Assembly (NCBI RefSeq): GCF_000377505.1
Contig: NZ_KB898194.1
Span: 1 to 64,000, forward strand
Direction of reading: 5' to 3'
Length of the DNA: 64,000 nucleotides
Origin: Paenibacillus massiliensis 2301065 = DSM 16942
Lineage (GTDB): Bacteria > Bacillota > Bacilli > Paenibacillales > Paenibacillaceae
Shown here: in pieces, positions 44,152 through 52,621 of the stretch
Layout of the letters: every line of letters begins with the position of its first letter
Position numbering within the stretch: position 1 is the first letter of the stretch
Translations under genes and position numbers: made by a program
Notes under the pieces: model-generated
What the model saw: the letters and a program-made list of their open reading frames with translations, nothing else
The model's database searches: none
Told to the model about the DNA's origin: nothing

Positions 44152-45242
44152 TCGGCCTCGTGGAGCAATTGGCTCCCAAATATCTGGCGGTTCCTGATGA
44201 CCGGATTGGTCTTCAACTGGGCAGTCTGCAAAAAGAGATCAAGCGTGTACTGGTTGCGTTAGATGTCAATGATGAGGTTGTAGAGGAGGCTATCCGCGTT
44301 CAAGCGGACCTGATCGTTGCCCATCATGCGATTATTTTCAGACCACTCAAGTCGTTGAATACCGATCAGCCAGTCGGAAAGCTGTACGAGAAATTAATAA
44401 AGCATGACATTGCAGTCTATATCACCCATACCAATCTGGATGCGGCTGAGGGCGGAATCAATGATTGGATGGCTGAGGCTGTTGGCATTGAGAGTAGCTC
44501 TGCGCTGGAGGCTACGTATACCGAGCAGTTGTATAAATTGGTAGTATTCGTGCCCAAGACGCACCACCAGCAGGTGCTGGATGCTGTACTCAATGCAGGA
44601 GCCGGACATATTGGGAAGTATAGTCATTGTAGCTTCAATGTGGAAGGTACAGGCACATTCCTGCCTGGAGAGGGCACTAGTCCAGTTATCGGTCAGGTAG
44701 GCCGTGTGGAAAAGGTAGATGAGGTTCGGGTGGAGACCATTGTGCCAGCTCAAGCACGTAGTAAAGTCTTGCAAGCGATGATCAAGGCCCACCCTTATGA
44801 GGAAGTGGCATATGACCTGTATCATGTAGAGCTTCAGGGTAAAGCCTTTGGTCTGGGACGAGTCGGCAAGCTGAAGCAGAGCATGACGCTTCGTGAATAT
44901 GTGGATGTAGTCAAACAGGGACTTGATGTAAATCAGGTTCGTGTGGTCGGTGATCTGGACAGGACGATCAAGAAGGCGGCTGTTCTTGGAGGCTCTGGCA
45001 GTCGTTATGTGGGCAAGGCGCAGTTCAAGGGAGCCGATGTCATTGTCACAGGAGATATTGATTACCATACGGCTCATGATGCACTCATGGCAGGAATGAC
45101 TATTATCGATCCAGGACATAACACGGAGAAAATTATGAAGTCCAAGCTGGCAGAGTGGCTAGGAGAGAAGCTATCTGGTCAGCGCTATGAGACGGAGGTA
45201 CTTGCATCGGAGATCAATACAGAGCCTTTTGTCTTTATGTAG
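44127..45242 (+). CDS. Nif3-like dinuclear metal centre protein (YqfO-like)
   Basis: A 371-residue Nif3/GTP cyclohydrolase I type 2 family protein. The metal ligands are seen in IVAHHAIIFRPLKSL (two His), ITHTNLDAAEGGINDW (His, Asp) and near the C-terminus VTGDIDYHTAHDAL and DPGHNTEKIM. The middle segment (about 135-235), with TYTEQLYKLVVFVPKTHHQQ and AGAGHIGKYSHC, is the PII-like insertion typical of the YqfO subgroup. ATG 44127 is used with AGAGGAGG upstream. The ORF could be extended to 44001, but that part overlaps trmK in another frame. The biochemical function of the family is unresolved. Confidence 0.93.
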   Translation: MFAKGQTVIGLVEQLAPKYLAVPDDRIGLQLGSLQKEIKRVLVALDVNDEVVEEAIRVQADLIVAHHAIIFRPLKSLNTDQPVGKLYEKLIKHDIAVYITHTNLDAAEGGINDWMAEAVGIESSSALEATYTEQLYKLVVFVPKTHHQQVLDAVLNAGAGHIGKYSHCSFNVEGTGTFLPGEGTSPVIGQVGRVEKVDEVRVETIVPAQARSKVLQAMIKAHPYEEVAYDLYHVELQGKAFGLGRVGKLKQSMTLREYVDVVKQGLDVNQVRVVGDLDRTIKKAAVLGGSGSRYVGKAQFKGADVIVTGDIDYHTAHDALMAGMTIIDPGHNTEKIMKSKLAEWLGEKLSGQRYETEVLASEINTEPFVFM

Positions 45243-45304
45243 CTCTCTGTTATCCCTTGATGTAAATACTGCTGGAATATCCAACAGAATTACTGTAACA
45301 GGAC

Positions 45305-45333
45305 TTGTAACGAGGGGTGAATCCTTGTATACT
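45305..45333 (+). promoter_or_regulatory. Promoter of rnpB
   Basis: TTGTAA (45305-45310), 17-bp spacer, TATACT (45328-45333). Start of transcription is expected near 45340, a few bases before the P1 stem of RNase P RNA. Confidence 0.7.
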
Positions 45334-45345
45334 ATGTAATGTTGT

Positions 45346-45753
45346 ACGGAAAGTTTGACAGACAATCGCTGGCGGCGGCAGCCGCGAGAGGAAAGTCCGG
45401 GCTCCACAGGGCAGGATGCTGGATAACGTCCAGTCGGCGCGAGTCGAAGGATAGTGCCACAGAAATGGACCGCCGATGGCCGCTTCATGGCGGCACAGGC
45501 AAGGATGGAACCGAGGTGTAAGAGACCCCGAGGAATGCTGGTGACTTCATTCCTGGTAAACCCCATCTGGAGCAAGACCTAATGGGACACAGCTTCTTCA
45601 CGGAAGCAGCCTTAGCCCGAGGTGTGTCTGGGTTGGTCGCTGGAGCTGTTCAGTAATGGATGGCCTAGATAGATGATTGTCGCTTTATAGTGGAAGGGTA
45701 GTTCCCGTTAGGACCACAACGAGCACAGAACCCGGCTTACGGAAGACTTTCCT
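45346..45753 (+). ncRNA. rnpB: RNase P RNA, class A-like
   Basis: The catalytic RNA that removes tRNA 5' leaders. The universal CR-I GAGGAAAGTCCGG (45388-45400) and CR-V ACAGAACCCGGCTTAC (45725-45740) are present. GGAAAGT (45348-45354) pairs with ACTTTCC (45746-45752) as P1. The rest follows E. coli-like class A order: CACAGGGCAGGATGC, AACGTCCAG, ACCGCCGATGGCC, GGTAAACCCC (P15 GGU loop, 45555) and GGAGCAAGACCTAATGGG (P6/P16-P17 region). An extra hairpin before CR-V (TAGTGG ... CCACAA, about 45687-45718) is P19. The Bacillus class B landmarks are not evident. A hairpin terminator follows. Confidence 0.93.
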
Positions 45754-45826
45754 AACTGCAACCTTGCACGCTCTACGTGCTTTCATGAGAGATACTTCAT
45801 ACTGTATCTTTAATAGCCAAAAGCTT

Positions 45827-45873
45827 AAGAACCTTCGAACTTCGCAGCCGCTGAAGTCTGAAGGTTCTTTTTG
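45827..45873 (+). terminator. Intrinsic terminator after rnpB
   Basis: AAGAACCTTC (45827-45836) pairs with GAAGGTTCTT (45860-45869), with an inner ACTTC/GAAGT pairing, followed by TTTTT. Confidence 0.88.
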
Positions 45874-45904
45874 GTATCTTGAAGCTTTTTGGTATCTTGA
45901 AGCT
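45872..45904 (+). repeat. Short tandem duplication after the rnpB terminator
   Basis: GGTATCTTGAAGC occurs at 45873-45885 and again at 45891-45903 (period 18, the intervening bases being TTTTT). Probably a replication slippage product. Confidence 0.7.
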
Positions 45905-45961
45905 ATGTGGTGTCCTGATGTTTTTAATTCTGCCGTAGTCGGTTGACTTCACATGCGCTGT

Positions 45962-47170
45962 TTAGGATTGCAGTACTTCTGCCGCAGCATATTGACGAAG
46001 CGCTCGGTCTAGTCTTTCGACTGCCTCAGGGAGCAATCCTGGGTCTGTATGGGTGAAATTCACGCGGATTCGGTTCGTGCCTGATCCATCGGGATAGAAT
46101 ACTTGTCCTGGTACAAAGGCCACTCCCGCCTCCACTGCATGACGCAGCAGGACATCAGATTGAATGTGCTCAGGGAGCTGCACCCACATGAACATCCCGC
46201 CTTGTGGCTCAACCCAGTTAATTCCCTCCCACTGACGAGACTTGATAAGGTCCGTAAGCTTAAGCAGACGCTTGTAGTACTCCGCGGATACCGTGGCTAT
46301 GTGAGCCTTGAGATCAAAGGAAGCGAGCAGCTCGGACAGAGCGCGTTGGTCGATCAGACTGGAATGCAGATCAGCGGCTTGCTTGGCTTTGGCAATGACT
46401 TTGATAATCTCAAGATCACCAACGACCCAGCCAGAGCGCAGCGCCGGAGCCACCATCTTCGAGAAAGTGCTAGTATATAGCACATTACCTGACCCACCGT
46501 ACTGCTGATCTAGCGCATACAGCGAAGGGTACTTTTGCTGATGGAAATTCAGTTTGCCGTATGGATCATCCTCTACGATCAGCACCCCATGCTTACGGCA
46601 TAGCTCTACCACACTGGCTCGACGCTCAATACTCCACACCTGCCCGGAGGGATTGGAGAACGTTGGAATGACATAGATAAATTTTGGACGATGACGGATA
46701 ATTTTCGCTTCAAGATCGTCAGGAAGCATTCCATCCTTGTCGGTATCTACCATGGTCGGACAGGCACGATAGGACTGAAATACCTGTAAGGCCGCCAAAT
46801 AGGTCGGGGATTCCACTAAAATGTGGTCACCAGGATCAAGCAGAATTTTGGCAATCAGATCAATCGACTGTTGTGATCCGGTAGTCATGATGATCTGGTC
46901 CGCCTGAGCTTCAATTCCATCCTCGCTCATTTGACTCGCAAGCTGCTCGCGCAGACGCGTTAATCCTTCTGTTAGTCCATATTGCAGTGCAGCTCCGCCA
47001 TGTTCGAACACTTTTGCGTAAGCTTCACGAAGCGCATCTACTGGGAAAAAGGACTCCGCTGGTAGTCCGCCAGCCAGTGATAGAATATCCTTCCCTTGCG
47101 TCAGCTTCAAGATGTCCCTTACAGCGGATGAGCCCAAGTTGTTGGCCAAAGCCGAAAATCTGTCCTTCAC
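45962..47170 (-). CDS. PLP-dependent aminotransferase, class I/II (2-aminoadipate/aromatic type)
   Basis: A 402-residue fold-type I aminotransferase. Seen are the N-terminal LSLAGGLPAESFFPV, TTGSQQSIDLIAK (cofactor phosphate site), ESPTYLAAL, VIPTFSNPSGQ (Asn), VEDDPYG (Asp pairing with the pyridine N) and STFSKMVAPALRSGW with the Schiff-base lysine. The C-terminus has RVNFTH with the carboxylate-binding Arg. The signature resembles LysN/Aro8-type enzymes with broad amino-donor use, so the substrate is not assigned. I choose GTG 47170, eight to nine bases after AGGAG; the ATG at 47179 sits directly on that site. It is divergent from a MocR-type regulator that probably controls it. Confidence 0.9.
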   Translation of the reverse strand: MKDRFSALANNLGSSAVRDILKLTQGKDILSLAGGLPAESFFPVDALREAYAKVFEHGGAALQYGLTEGLTRLREQLASQMSEDGIEAQADQIIMTTGSQQSIDLIAKILLDPGDHILVESPTYLAALQVFQSYRACPTMVDTDKDGMLPDDLEAKIIRHRPKFIYVIPTFSNPSGQVWSIERRASVVELCRKHGVLIVEDDPYGKLNFHQQKYPSLYALDQQYGGSGNVLYTSTFSKMVAPALRSGWVVGDLEIIKVIAKAKQAADLHSSLIDQRALSELLASFDLKAHIATVSAEYYKRLLKLTDLIKSRQWEGINWVEPQGGMFMWVQLPEHIQSDVLLRHAVEAGVAFVPGQVFYPDGSGTNRIRVNFTHTDPGLLPEAVERLDRALRQYAAAEVLQS

Positions 47171-47300
47171 TGCTTTCATCTCCTATGGTTCCTATAACAG
47201 ACAGCTATTCTATGCCGTGGTATACTACGCTCAAACCACATCAATTTTCGGCATACCCGCTCTGTATAGATTAAATTTGTAGTATCATACATGGAAAGTG

Positions 47301-47340
47301 GTATAACAGTAAAGCTAACAGTATAACAGTAAAGCTAACA
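47301..47340 (+). repeat. Perfect 20-bp tandem direct repeat ahead of the MocR gene
   Basis: GTATAACAGTAAAGCTAACA is present twice in exact tandem (47301-47320, 47321-47340), followed by the start of a third unit (GTATT). It ends 23 bp before the MocR-type start codon. MocR regulators typically bind direct repeats, so autoregulation is plausible. Confidence 0.85.
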
Positions 47341-47363
47341 GTATTCAGCTGGAGGAGAGATTC

Positions 47364-48839
47364 ATGCATATTGAGCTTAACCGATCAGGTACATCAGTCA
47401 AGCTGTTCAAGCAAATTGCAGGCACGATCGCAGATCGCATCCGCTCGGGTCTGCTTGCGCCGGGTACACGCTTGCCCTCTGTCCGTCAGCTGTCTGCCAG
47501 CCTTGCTGTCAGTCAGGTGACCATCAGCAGGGCCTACGCTGAGCTGGAGTCAGGGCATCTGATCACCTGCAGTCAGGGAAAAGGCTGCTTTGTAGCAGCC
47601 TCAGCACCAGCAACCCCTGCTAAGGAGGAAGCAGACCAGACCTGGCAAATGACACTCGTTGATTATTTGCCCCGAGCACAGCTGTGGCGTAATTTCAATC
47701 ATCAGCTTCATTCTCGCTATCCGTTCCATTTGGCGGCGCTTCATCCTTCGCTGTTGCCTGTACGGGATATTGTCGATAACGCCTACAAACATCTGTCGGA
47801 CAATCCGGAGTTGATGGCTCATTATGGTGCCTTCGAGGGAGATCTCGAATTACGGGCTCAGTTTGCAGAAATTTTGCGGCAAAAGGGGATACAGGTGTCG
47901 GCAGATCAAGTGCTGATTACGAGCGGAGCGCAGCAAGGCATTGACCTGGTAGCACGAACATTTGTCGGGCCAGGGGATGTCGTCTATGTCGAGGCTCCAA
48001 CGTATACGGGGGCTATTGATGTATTTACCAGTCGGGGCGCAAAAATTATCATGGTTCCTATGGATGAGCAGGGCATGAAGCTGGATATGCTGACACGTCT
48101 ATGTGACCAGCATCCGCCCAAGCTGATCTACACGAATCCAACGTTCCATAATCCGACAGGTCTGAATCTGAGTCTGGCTCGTCGCAAGCAGCTGCTGGAG
48201 CTGGCTGCAAGCTATCATTGTCTGATCGTGGAGGATGATCCGTTCTCCGAGCTATACTTTGACTCTCCACCTCCACCTCCCATTAAGTCTTTTGATCAGG
48301 GGGGACATGTGGTCTACATTAAGAGCTTTAGCAAAATCCTCGCTCCAGGCTGCCGTATCGCCTGTATGGCGGCCCAAGGCAGTGTATTGTCACGACTCAT
48401 TGCTGCGAAATCTACAGCCGATCTGGGCAGCCCGCTACTTACGCAAAAAGCGCTCTTGCCGTTCCTGACGAAGCAATGGGGCAACCATGTCTCGAATCTG
48501 AGGAAACTATTAAGCCGACGCCTACAGATTGCAGTCGCAGTTCTGGCTGCTCACGCTCCGCGACGTATTAGCTGGGTCACTCCCAAGGGAGGACTGAACC
48601 TCTGGATCAAGCTACCTGATGATACGGACCTTGGAAGGCTCAGTCGTGAGGCTGACAAGCGAGGAATTTCTTTTTTGCCAGGTGAGGTATGCTACGCTGG
48701 AGGGACGGGAATGAAGGAAATTCGGATATCTTATTCGTTTGCGGGCGAAGAGGAGCTGAAGGAGGGGCTGAAGCTGCTTTGCGAGCTACTGAATGAAGAT
48801 CAACAGCCGCTTCCTCCCGAACAAATGCATGTGCTGTAG
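47364..48839 (+). CDS. MocR-type GntR regulator with aminotransferase domain
   Basis: A 491-residue fusion. An N-terminal GntR winged helix-turn-helix (about 1-75: LFKQIAGTIADRIRSGLLAP, GTRLPSVRQLSASLAVSQVT) is joined by a linker to a class I aminotransferase-like domain (about 110-480). That domain has ITSGAQQGIDLVAR, EAPTYTGAID, TNPTFHNPTGLN, VEDDPFSELY and KSFSKILAPGCRIA, which keeps the PLP-binding lysine. Such MocR proteins sense PLP or an amino acid aldimine and regulate metabolism genes such as gabT or pdxS. The neighbour and likely target here is the divergent aminotransferase. GGAGGAGAG precedes ATG 47364. Confidence 0.93.
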   Translation: MHIELNRSGTSVKLFKQIAGTIADRIRSGLLAPGTRLPSVRQLSASLAVSQVTISRAYAELESGHLITCSQGKGCFVAASAPATPAKEEADQTWQMTLVDYLPRAQLWRNFNHQLHSRYPFHLAALHPSLLPVRDIVDNAYKHLSDNPELMAHYGAFEGDLELRAQFAEILRQKGIQVSADQVLITSGAQQGIDLVARTFVGPGDVVYVEAPTYTGAIDVFTSRGAKIIMVPMDEQGMKLDMLTRLCDQHPPKLIYTNPTFHNPTGLNLSLARRKQLLELAASYHCLIVEDDPFSELYFDSPPPPPIKSFDQGGHVVYIKSFSKILAPGCRIACMAAQGSVLSRLIAAKSTADLGSPLLTQKALLPFLTKQWGNHVSNLRKLLSRRLQIAVAVLAAHAPRRISWVTPKGGLNLWIKLPDDTDLGRLSREADKRGISFLPGEVCYAGGTGMKEIRISYSFAGEEELKEGLKLLCELLNEDQQPLPPEQMHVL

Positions 48840-48880
48840 AAGATCTAGATAAATGATTAATGGATAAATGATAAGATAAA

Positions 48881-48933
48881 CAAAAGGTGTGCAGTCCGCT
48901 ATGTTAGTCATAAGCGATACTGCACACCTTTTG
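48881..48933. terminator. Bidirectional terminator between MocR and subtilase genes
   Basis: CAAAAGGTGTGCAGT (48881-48895) and ACTGCACACCTTTTG (48919-48933) are exact reverse complements with a 23-base loop. A-runs and T-runs at both ends suit either direction. Confidence 0.85.
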
Positions 48934-48975
48934 TGTACGTGTCATCCCTCTAATTACCTTCTATGTGCAGGTCTT

Positions 48976-50868
48976 CTAATAACGTCTCCGCAGGATGGCA
49001 TTCAGCTTGTCCCGGAGCTGCTGTGGCCAGAATTGCAGTGCACTGCTCTTGGACTCTGCGGCTACAAGTGCTTTATAGACATCAATCTGTCCATAGCCAA
49101 AATATTTGTCATGCCCCGGCTCACCAAGATCAATGACATTCTGCCTCATCACATCCATGACCTCATGATTCTTAAGCTTAGGGTTGTGAGAGCGGATGAG
49201 CGCAGCCAATGCAGCTACATGAGGGCTAGCCATGGATGTCCCTGACAAGGCGGCGTATTGATTACCTGGATAGGTGCTGGCAATGCTTGCGCCAGGAGCC
49301 ATGACATCGACATAATCGCCATAATTGGAGAAGGATGCACGCTCCTGATTGGCATCGGTAGCAGATACCGCAAATACTTCAGGATACGCCGCAGGATAGC
49401 CGGGCCGCTCCGTATTATCATTGCCTGTGGCGGCAATCAGCACAATGTCCTTGTCGTACGCGTATTTAACTGCATCATGCAGGAACTCGGAGTCGACATA
49501 ATTGCCGAGGCTCATATTAATGACCTTTGCACCGTGATCTGCAGCCCAGATGATGCCTTCGGCGACCGAATAGGTCGTCCCGGAGCCAGATTGGTCAAGT
49601 GCTTTTACAGGGAGTACTTTATTGTACCAGGTCATTCCCGCCACACCTTCATTGTTGTTCACGAGAGCAGATATGATTCCTGCTACATGCGTACCATGTC
49701 CGACATCATCATATGGCTTCTGAGCGGAGTCAACGACATTATAGCCTTCCAGCAGTTGCCCTTGAAGATCTGGATGATCCAGATCCACACCGGTGTCTAC
49801 TACCCCTACAATCACGTCCTTGCTGCCTCGCGACAGGTTCCACCCTTTGTTTGTCTCTGTGGCTGGCAGGTTCCATTGATATTCAGAAAAGAGCAGATCA
49901 TTAGGAAAACCTGGGCGCTCGGTTACAGTTTCGTTCGTCATATAGAGGTAATGCGGCTCGGTGTACAGAGGGTCCCAGTTCACTGTGAAATAATGCTTTA
50001 ATTCCTTGTAGTTATGGTGCTTGGATTTGAAGACATAATTGTTGCCCAGCTTGCGCCCCTTGTCACAGTTCAGCGCGGTCATAATCTTTTGCATATGTTC
50101 CTCGGTTGGGTCGGAGCGGAAGCGAACGACGATTTCATTTTCGTAAAAATGGCTCGCATTTGCATTATCGTGTCCTGTCTTGACGGTCATATTTTTCATC
50201 GTGTTGGGAAGAACAGACTCAACTTTGTACTCGCCCTCCTTGGGATATGGAATCATGCGCAGATTGTTGCGCTGATGATCCCTGACCTTGGCAAGAATTT
50301 TGTGGTCCATGACAGCTATGACTCCATGTGTGTGATCCCGATCTGGAACGGCCATAATGTAATAGTTCTTGTCGCCTGCAGCAAAGGTTGTTGATTCGTA
50401 GGTTCGGCCCTGGTGTAGTGCTTTCTTGGCAGCACTTAGTGCTTCTCTTGCTTCCTTACTGCTCGTTAGAGAGCTCAGCTTCCCACTGGATTCCGTGATA
50501 TGGGATTCCTTGCCATGACGCAGATCCATCCAGATCAGGGTATGAAAATGATCATGTGTCTTGCGCAGCTTGCCAGCAACATCACGCATGTGCTTCGTGT
50601 TATGATCGTGTCTGGAGTTCAGTAGCTCCTTGAGATGGGCTTTGGTATCCTGTCGTGACAGTTGCTCGGTTGCTTGCAGATCCTGGCTTAGCGTCATTCT
50701 TTTCAGCTTCTGCTCCTGCTGAGGGCTTGCGGACAGCCCTGTAGCTTGCGGCTTTGCAGGTGTAGCGTGACGCTCCTTTGGACTCGTGTTCAAGGTGGTA
50801 ATCAGTGCCGCACATATAGCGGCTGCCGCAGCGATTCCTGCCACTTTTCCCCATGTGGAACGGGCCAT
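48976..50868 (-). CDS. Membrane-anchored S8 family serine peptidase (subtilase)
   Basis: A 630-residue secreted or membrane-tethered subtilisin-like protease. A signal/TM segment lies at about 7-25 (KVAGIAAAAAICAALITTL) and no lipobox is seen. The catalytic domain starts near 325 with Asp358 (VVDTGVDLDHPD), His391 (GHGTHVAGII), oxyanion Asn483 (AATGNDN) and Ser545 (SGTSMASPHVAA). Before it is a prodomain-like segment (about 236-300: NEIVVRFRSDPTEEHMQKIM). Upstream of that is an unusual His- and Lys-rich region (about 50-200) whose part FAAGDKNYYIMAVPDRDHTH resembles an extracytoplasmic sensor fold. ATG 50868 lies eight bases after GGAGG. Target unknown. Confidence 0.92.
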   Translation of the reverse strand: MARSTWGKVAGIAAAAAICAALITTLNTSPKERHATPAKPQATGLSASPQQEQKLKRMTLSQDLQATEQLSRQDTKAHLKELLNSRHDHNTKHMRDVAGKLRKTHDHFHTLIWMDLRHGKESHITESSGKLSSLTSSKEAREALSAAKKALHQGRTYESTTFAAGDKNYYIMAVPDRDHTHGVIAVMDHKILAKVRDHQRNNLRMIPYPKEGEYKVESVLPNTMKNMTVKTGHDNANASHFYENEIVVRFRSDPTEEHMQKIMTALNCDKGRKLGNNYVFKSKHHNYKELKHYFTVNWDPLYTEPHYLYMTNETVTERPGFPNDLLFSEYQWNLPATETNKGWNLSRGSKDVIVGVVDTGVDLDHPDLQGQLLEGYNVVDSAQKPYDDVGHGTHVAGIISALVNNNEGVAGMTWYNKVLPVKALDQSGSGTTYSVAEGIIWAADHGAKVINMSLGNYVDSEFLHDAVKYAYDKDIVLIAATGNDNTERPGYPAAYPEVFAVSATDANQERASFSNYGDYVDVMAPGASIASTYPGNQYAALSGTSMASPHVAALAALIRSHNPKLKNHEVMDVMRQNVIDLGEPGHDKYFGYGQIDVYKALVAAESKSSALQFWPQQLRDKLNAILRRRY

Positions 50869-51099
50869 ATGCAATGCCTCCTGTGCTTGAGTTATTTAGC
50901 TTTGCTTTAGCGTGGATTGGTTTGTAGTTTTTTATACCGTTTGTCCCTGATTTGTGGTAGGATTAGAACTGATTATAAGCAAGGCCTACAGAGCAAATTA
51001 AATGAATTAGGTTTGGCCATAGGTGTTAACGGGTAACCATTGAGTGGTAGCTAATGTATTGAATGCAATTAAGGAACTGATCAAAGGGGAGCTGTATCT

Positions 51100-51600
51100 A
51101 TGTCAGCAGTCAATGTTCAAAAATTATGTGAGTCCTCTCAGGAGAAGCTTAAAACGGCAATTGCGCGTCTGGAATTATTCTTGAACGATAATGCGCTTCC
51201 GCAGCTGACTGTGAATCAGGACGAGGAAACAATTCATTATTACAAAGGGTTCTTGTCGGATCTCAGACATCTGCTCGTGTACTCTGAAGTGTCCTATGAG
51301 AAGCTGGGAGTCGTGCTTCGCCGCGCTAATTTTGATGTCGATTTTGCTGAGAAGGCTTTATATAATGTTTATCACGACTGTGTAAACAGCTTTTTCTATC
51401 CCAAGAATGAGACGTATGCAGAGGATGGAAGATATGCCTATACAGGGCAGGATGCCATTCGTTTCCGCAAAAAGCCGCTTGAAGAGGTGCGTTCCGTTGT
51501 AATGGACGTTACTAAGGTGTATGAAGAGCTTCGTGATGACCTGTCTTATTATGAAAGTGACTATTTGACTCAGCGTCGCATGCAGACTCGTCGCGCTTAG
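51100..51600 (+). CDS. ypuI: YpuI family protein (DUF3907)
   Basis: A 166-residue protein of the YpuI family, of unknown function, found in spore-forming Bacillales. Helical N-terminal half (VQKLCESSQEKLKTAIARLE), then conserved HYYKGFLSDLRHLLVYSEV and FFYPKNETYAEDGRYAYTGQ. ATG 51100 has GGGGAG about eight bases upstream. The 231-bp gap before it, shared with the divergent subtilase, contains no promoter I can call with confidence. A hairpin terminator follows at 51680. Confidence 0.82.
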   Translation: MSAVNVQKLCESSQEKLKTAIARLELFLNDNALPQLTVNQDEETIHYYKGFLSDLRHLLVYSEVSYEKLGVVLRRANFDVDFAEKALYNVYHDCVNSFFYPKNETYAEDGRYAYTGQDAIRFRKKPLEEVRSVVMDVTKVYEELRDDLSYYESDYLTQRRMQTRRA

Positions 51601-51679
51601 GACAACACTTGAAGCAAATGAATAAATTTGCATTATTGCCAAGAGACGCATATAAATAAATCCAATCATATATTGCATG

Positions 51680-51720
51680 AAAAAAGGACGTACAGCTCTC
51701 TGAGCATGTGCGTCTTTTTT
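51680..51720 (+). terminator. Intrinsic terminator after ypuI
   Basis: AAAAAAGGACGTACA (from 51680) pairs with TGTGCGTCTTTTTT (to 51720) with one bulge, and an inner GCTC-TCT-GAGC hairpin. Confidence 0.8.
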
Positions 51721-51811
51721 GTGTTGTGTGTCGCTCTCCATCAACTGGCATACTGCAAGCAGGATAGCAGAGGAAAAGGGGGGGATACTTATTGATGAGG
51801 TGATCCTACAA

Positions 51812-52036
51812 ATGAATCATGAAGCTCGCCCAACCGTACGCTGTAGTGTGTCGAACTGTAATTATTGGGGACAAGACAATGTTTGTAATGCCGAAGCGAT
51901 CTTGATCAACATCGACGAGTATGCCAAGAGCAGACTCAAGGAAGAGTATGCAAGTGAAAGCTTTGGCACAGAACAGGAAGGTCATGCGGAGACTTCCGCA
52001 GCAACCTGCTGTCACACATTCAAGCCTAGAAAGTAA
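51812..52036 (+). CDS. DUF1540 domain-containing protein
   Basis: A 74-residue cysteine-rich protein. The DUF1540 pattern is clear: VRCSVSNCNYWGQDNVCNAE, with CCHTF near the end supplying further cysteines. Proteins with this domain are small, probably metal-binding, and common in spore-forming Firmicutes; their function is unknown. ATG 51812 is seven bases after GAGGTGAT. The frame extends upstream to 51719, but that part overlaps the ypuI terminator and lacks a ribosome binding site. Confidence 0.85.
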   Translation: MNHEARPTVRCSVSNCNYWGQDNVCNAEAILINIDEYAKSRLKEEYASESFGTEQEGHAETSAATCCHTFKPRK

Positions 52037-52087
52037 TGCTGTTCCTGATCTAGCAGTAGCGGTCTAATTGCTGAGGAGGTGCTTGAA

Positions 52088-52462
52088 ATGGAGTTCAAAG
52101 GAAAAAATTGTGATGATCCCAAGCCTGTGGAGCATACACACAAGCATGAGGACCGAAAACGAGTAGATTATCCTCGTATGGATCATCAAGAGGAGTATGC
52201 AGCAGAGGTAGCCCCGGTGTCTTCCAACAGAGTGTCAGATACCACGGATAGAACTTCTGATGCAGGACGAGTATCGGGTTATATTGGAGTTGCTCTGGGG
52301 ATTCTTGCGATGTTCATGTGGTCCGTCATCCTGGGCCCTGTCGCAGTAATTCTGGGGTTCTATGCTTACTCGCAAGGACGCAAGGTGTCAGGTGGCTGGT
52401 CCATTGGCCTTGGTGTGTTAGCCACGATTGGTTATTTTGCTTTTCTTCCATTCATAAGGTAG
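52088..52462 (+). CDS. Small membrane protein with DUF4190-like C-terminus
   Basis: A 124-residue protein. The N-terminal 60 residues are hydrophilic, rich in His, Asp and Lys. Two TM segments follow (about 65-92, GYIGVALGILAMFMWSVILG, and 98-122) with GPVAVILGFYAYSQGRK between them, the pattern of DUF4190 domains. Function unknown. AGGAGG lies eight bases before ATG 52088. It is 51 bp downstream of the DUF1540 gene and probably co-transcribed; a strong terminator follows. Confidence 0.75.
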   Translation: MEFKGKNCDDPKPVEHTHKHEDRKRVDYPRMDHQEEYAAEVAPVSSNRVSDTTDRTSDAGRVSGYIGVALGILAMFMWSVILGPVAVILGFYAYSQGRKVSGGWSIGLGVLATIGYFAFLPFIR

Positions 52463-52497
52463 TAATAACTCATTAGCTGTTGTAGAAAATTGGCGTG

Positions 52498-52544
52498 AGA
52501 GGCTCCGAAAGTTCATTTAATGAGCTTTCGAGCCTCTTTTTTCG
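52498..52544 (+). terminator. Intrinsic terminator
   Basis: AGAGGCT-CGAAAG-TCAT-TTA-ATGA-CTTTCG-AGCCTCT forms a long, slightly bulged stem (52498-52537), followed by TTTTT. Confidence 0.88.
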
Positions 52545-52564
52545 ACAAATACTTATGGCAGAGC

Positions 52565-52594
52565 TTAGTAAAACGGTGTATGATAGGCTATAAT
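52565..52594 (+). promoter_or_regulatory. Promoter of the lytic transglycosylase gene
   Basis: TTAGTA (52565-52570), 18-bp spacer, TATAAT (52589-52594). The -10 is consensus and the -35 is weak. Confidence 0.55.
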
Positions 52595-52621
52595 GCCATA
52601 TAGAAAGTTGGGACAAGGGAC

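Noticed and set aside
44394..45119. 241-codon minus-strand ORF opposite nif3
   Set aside because: Antisense to a well supported CDS, no ribosome binding site.
45339..45521. Small plus-strand ORF at the start of the rnpB region
   Set aside because: It overlaps the conserved CR-I core of RNase P RNA and has no ribosome binding site.
49258..50001. 247-codon plus-strand ORF opposite the subtilase gene
   Set aside because: It is antisense to the catalytic domain coding region, which has intact Asp/His/Ser motifs, and shows no recognisable protein features.
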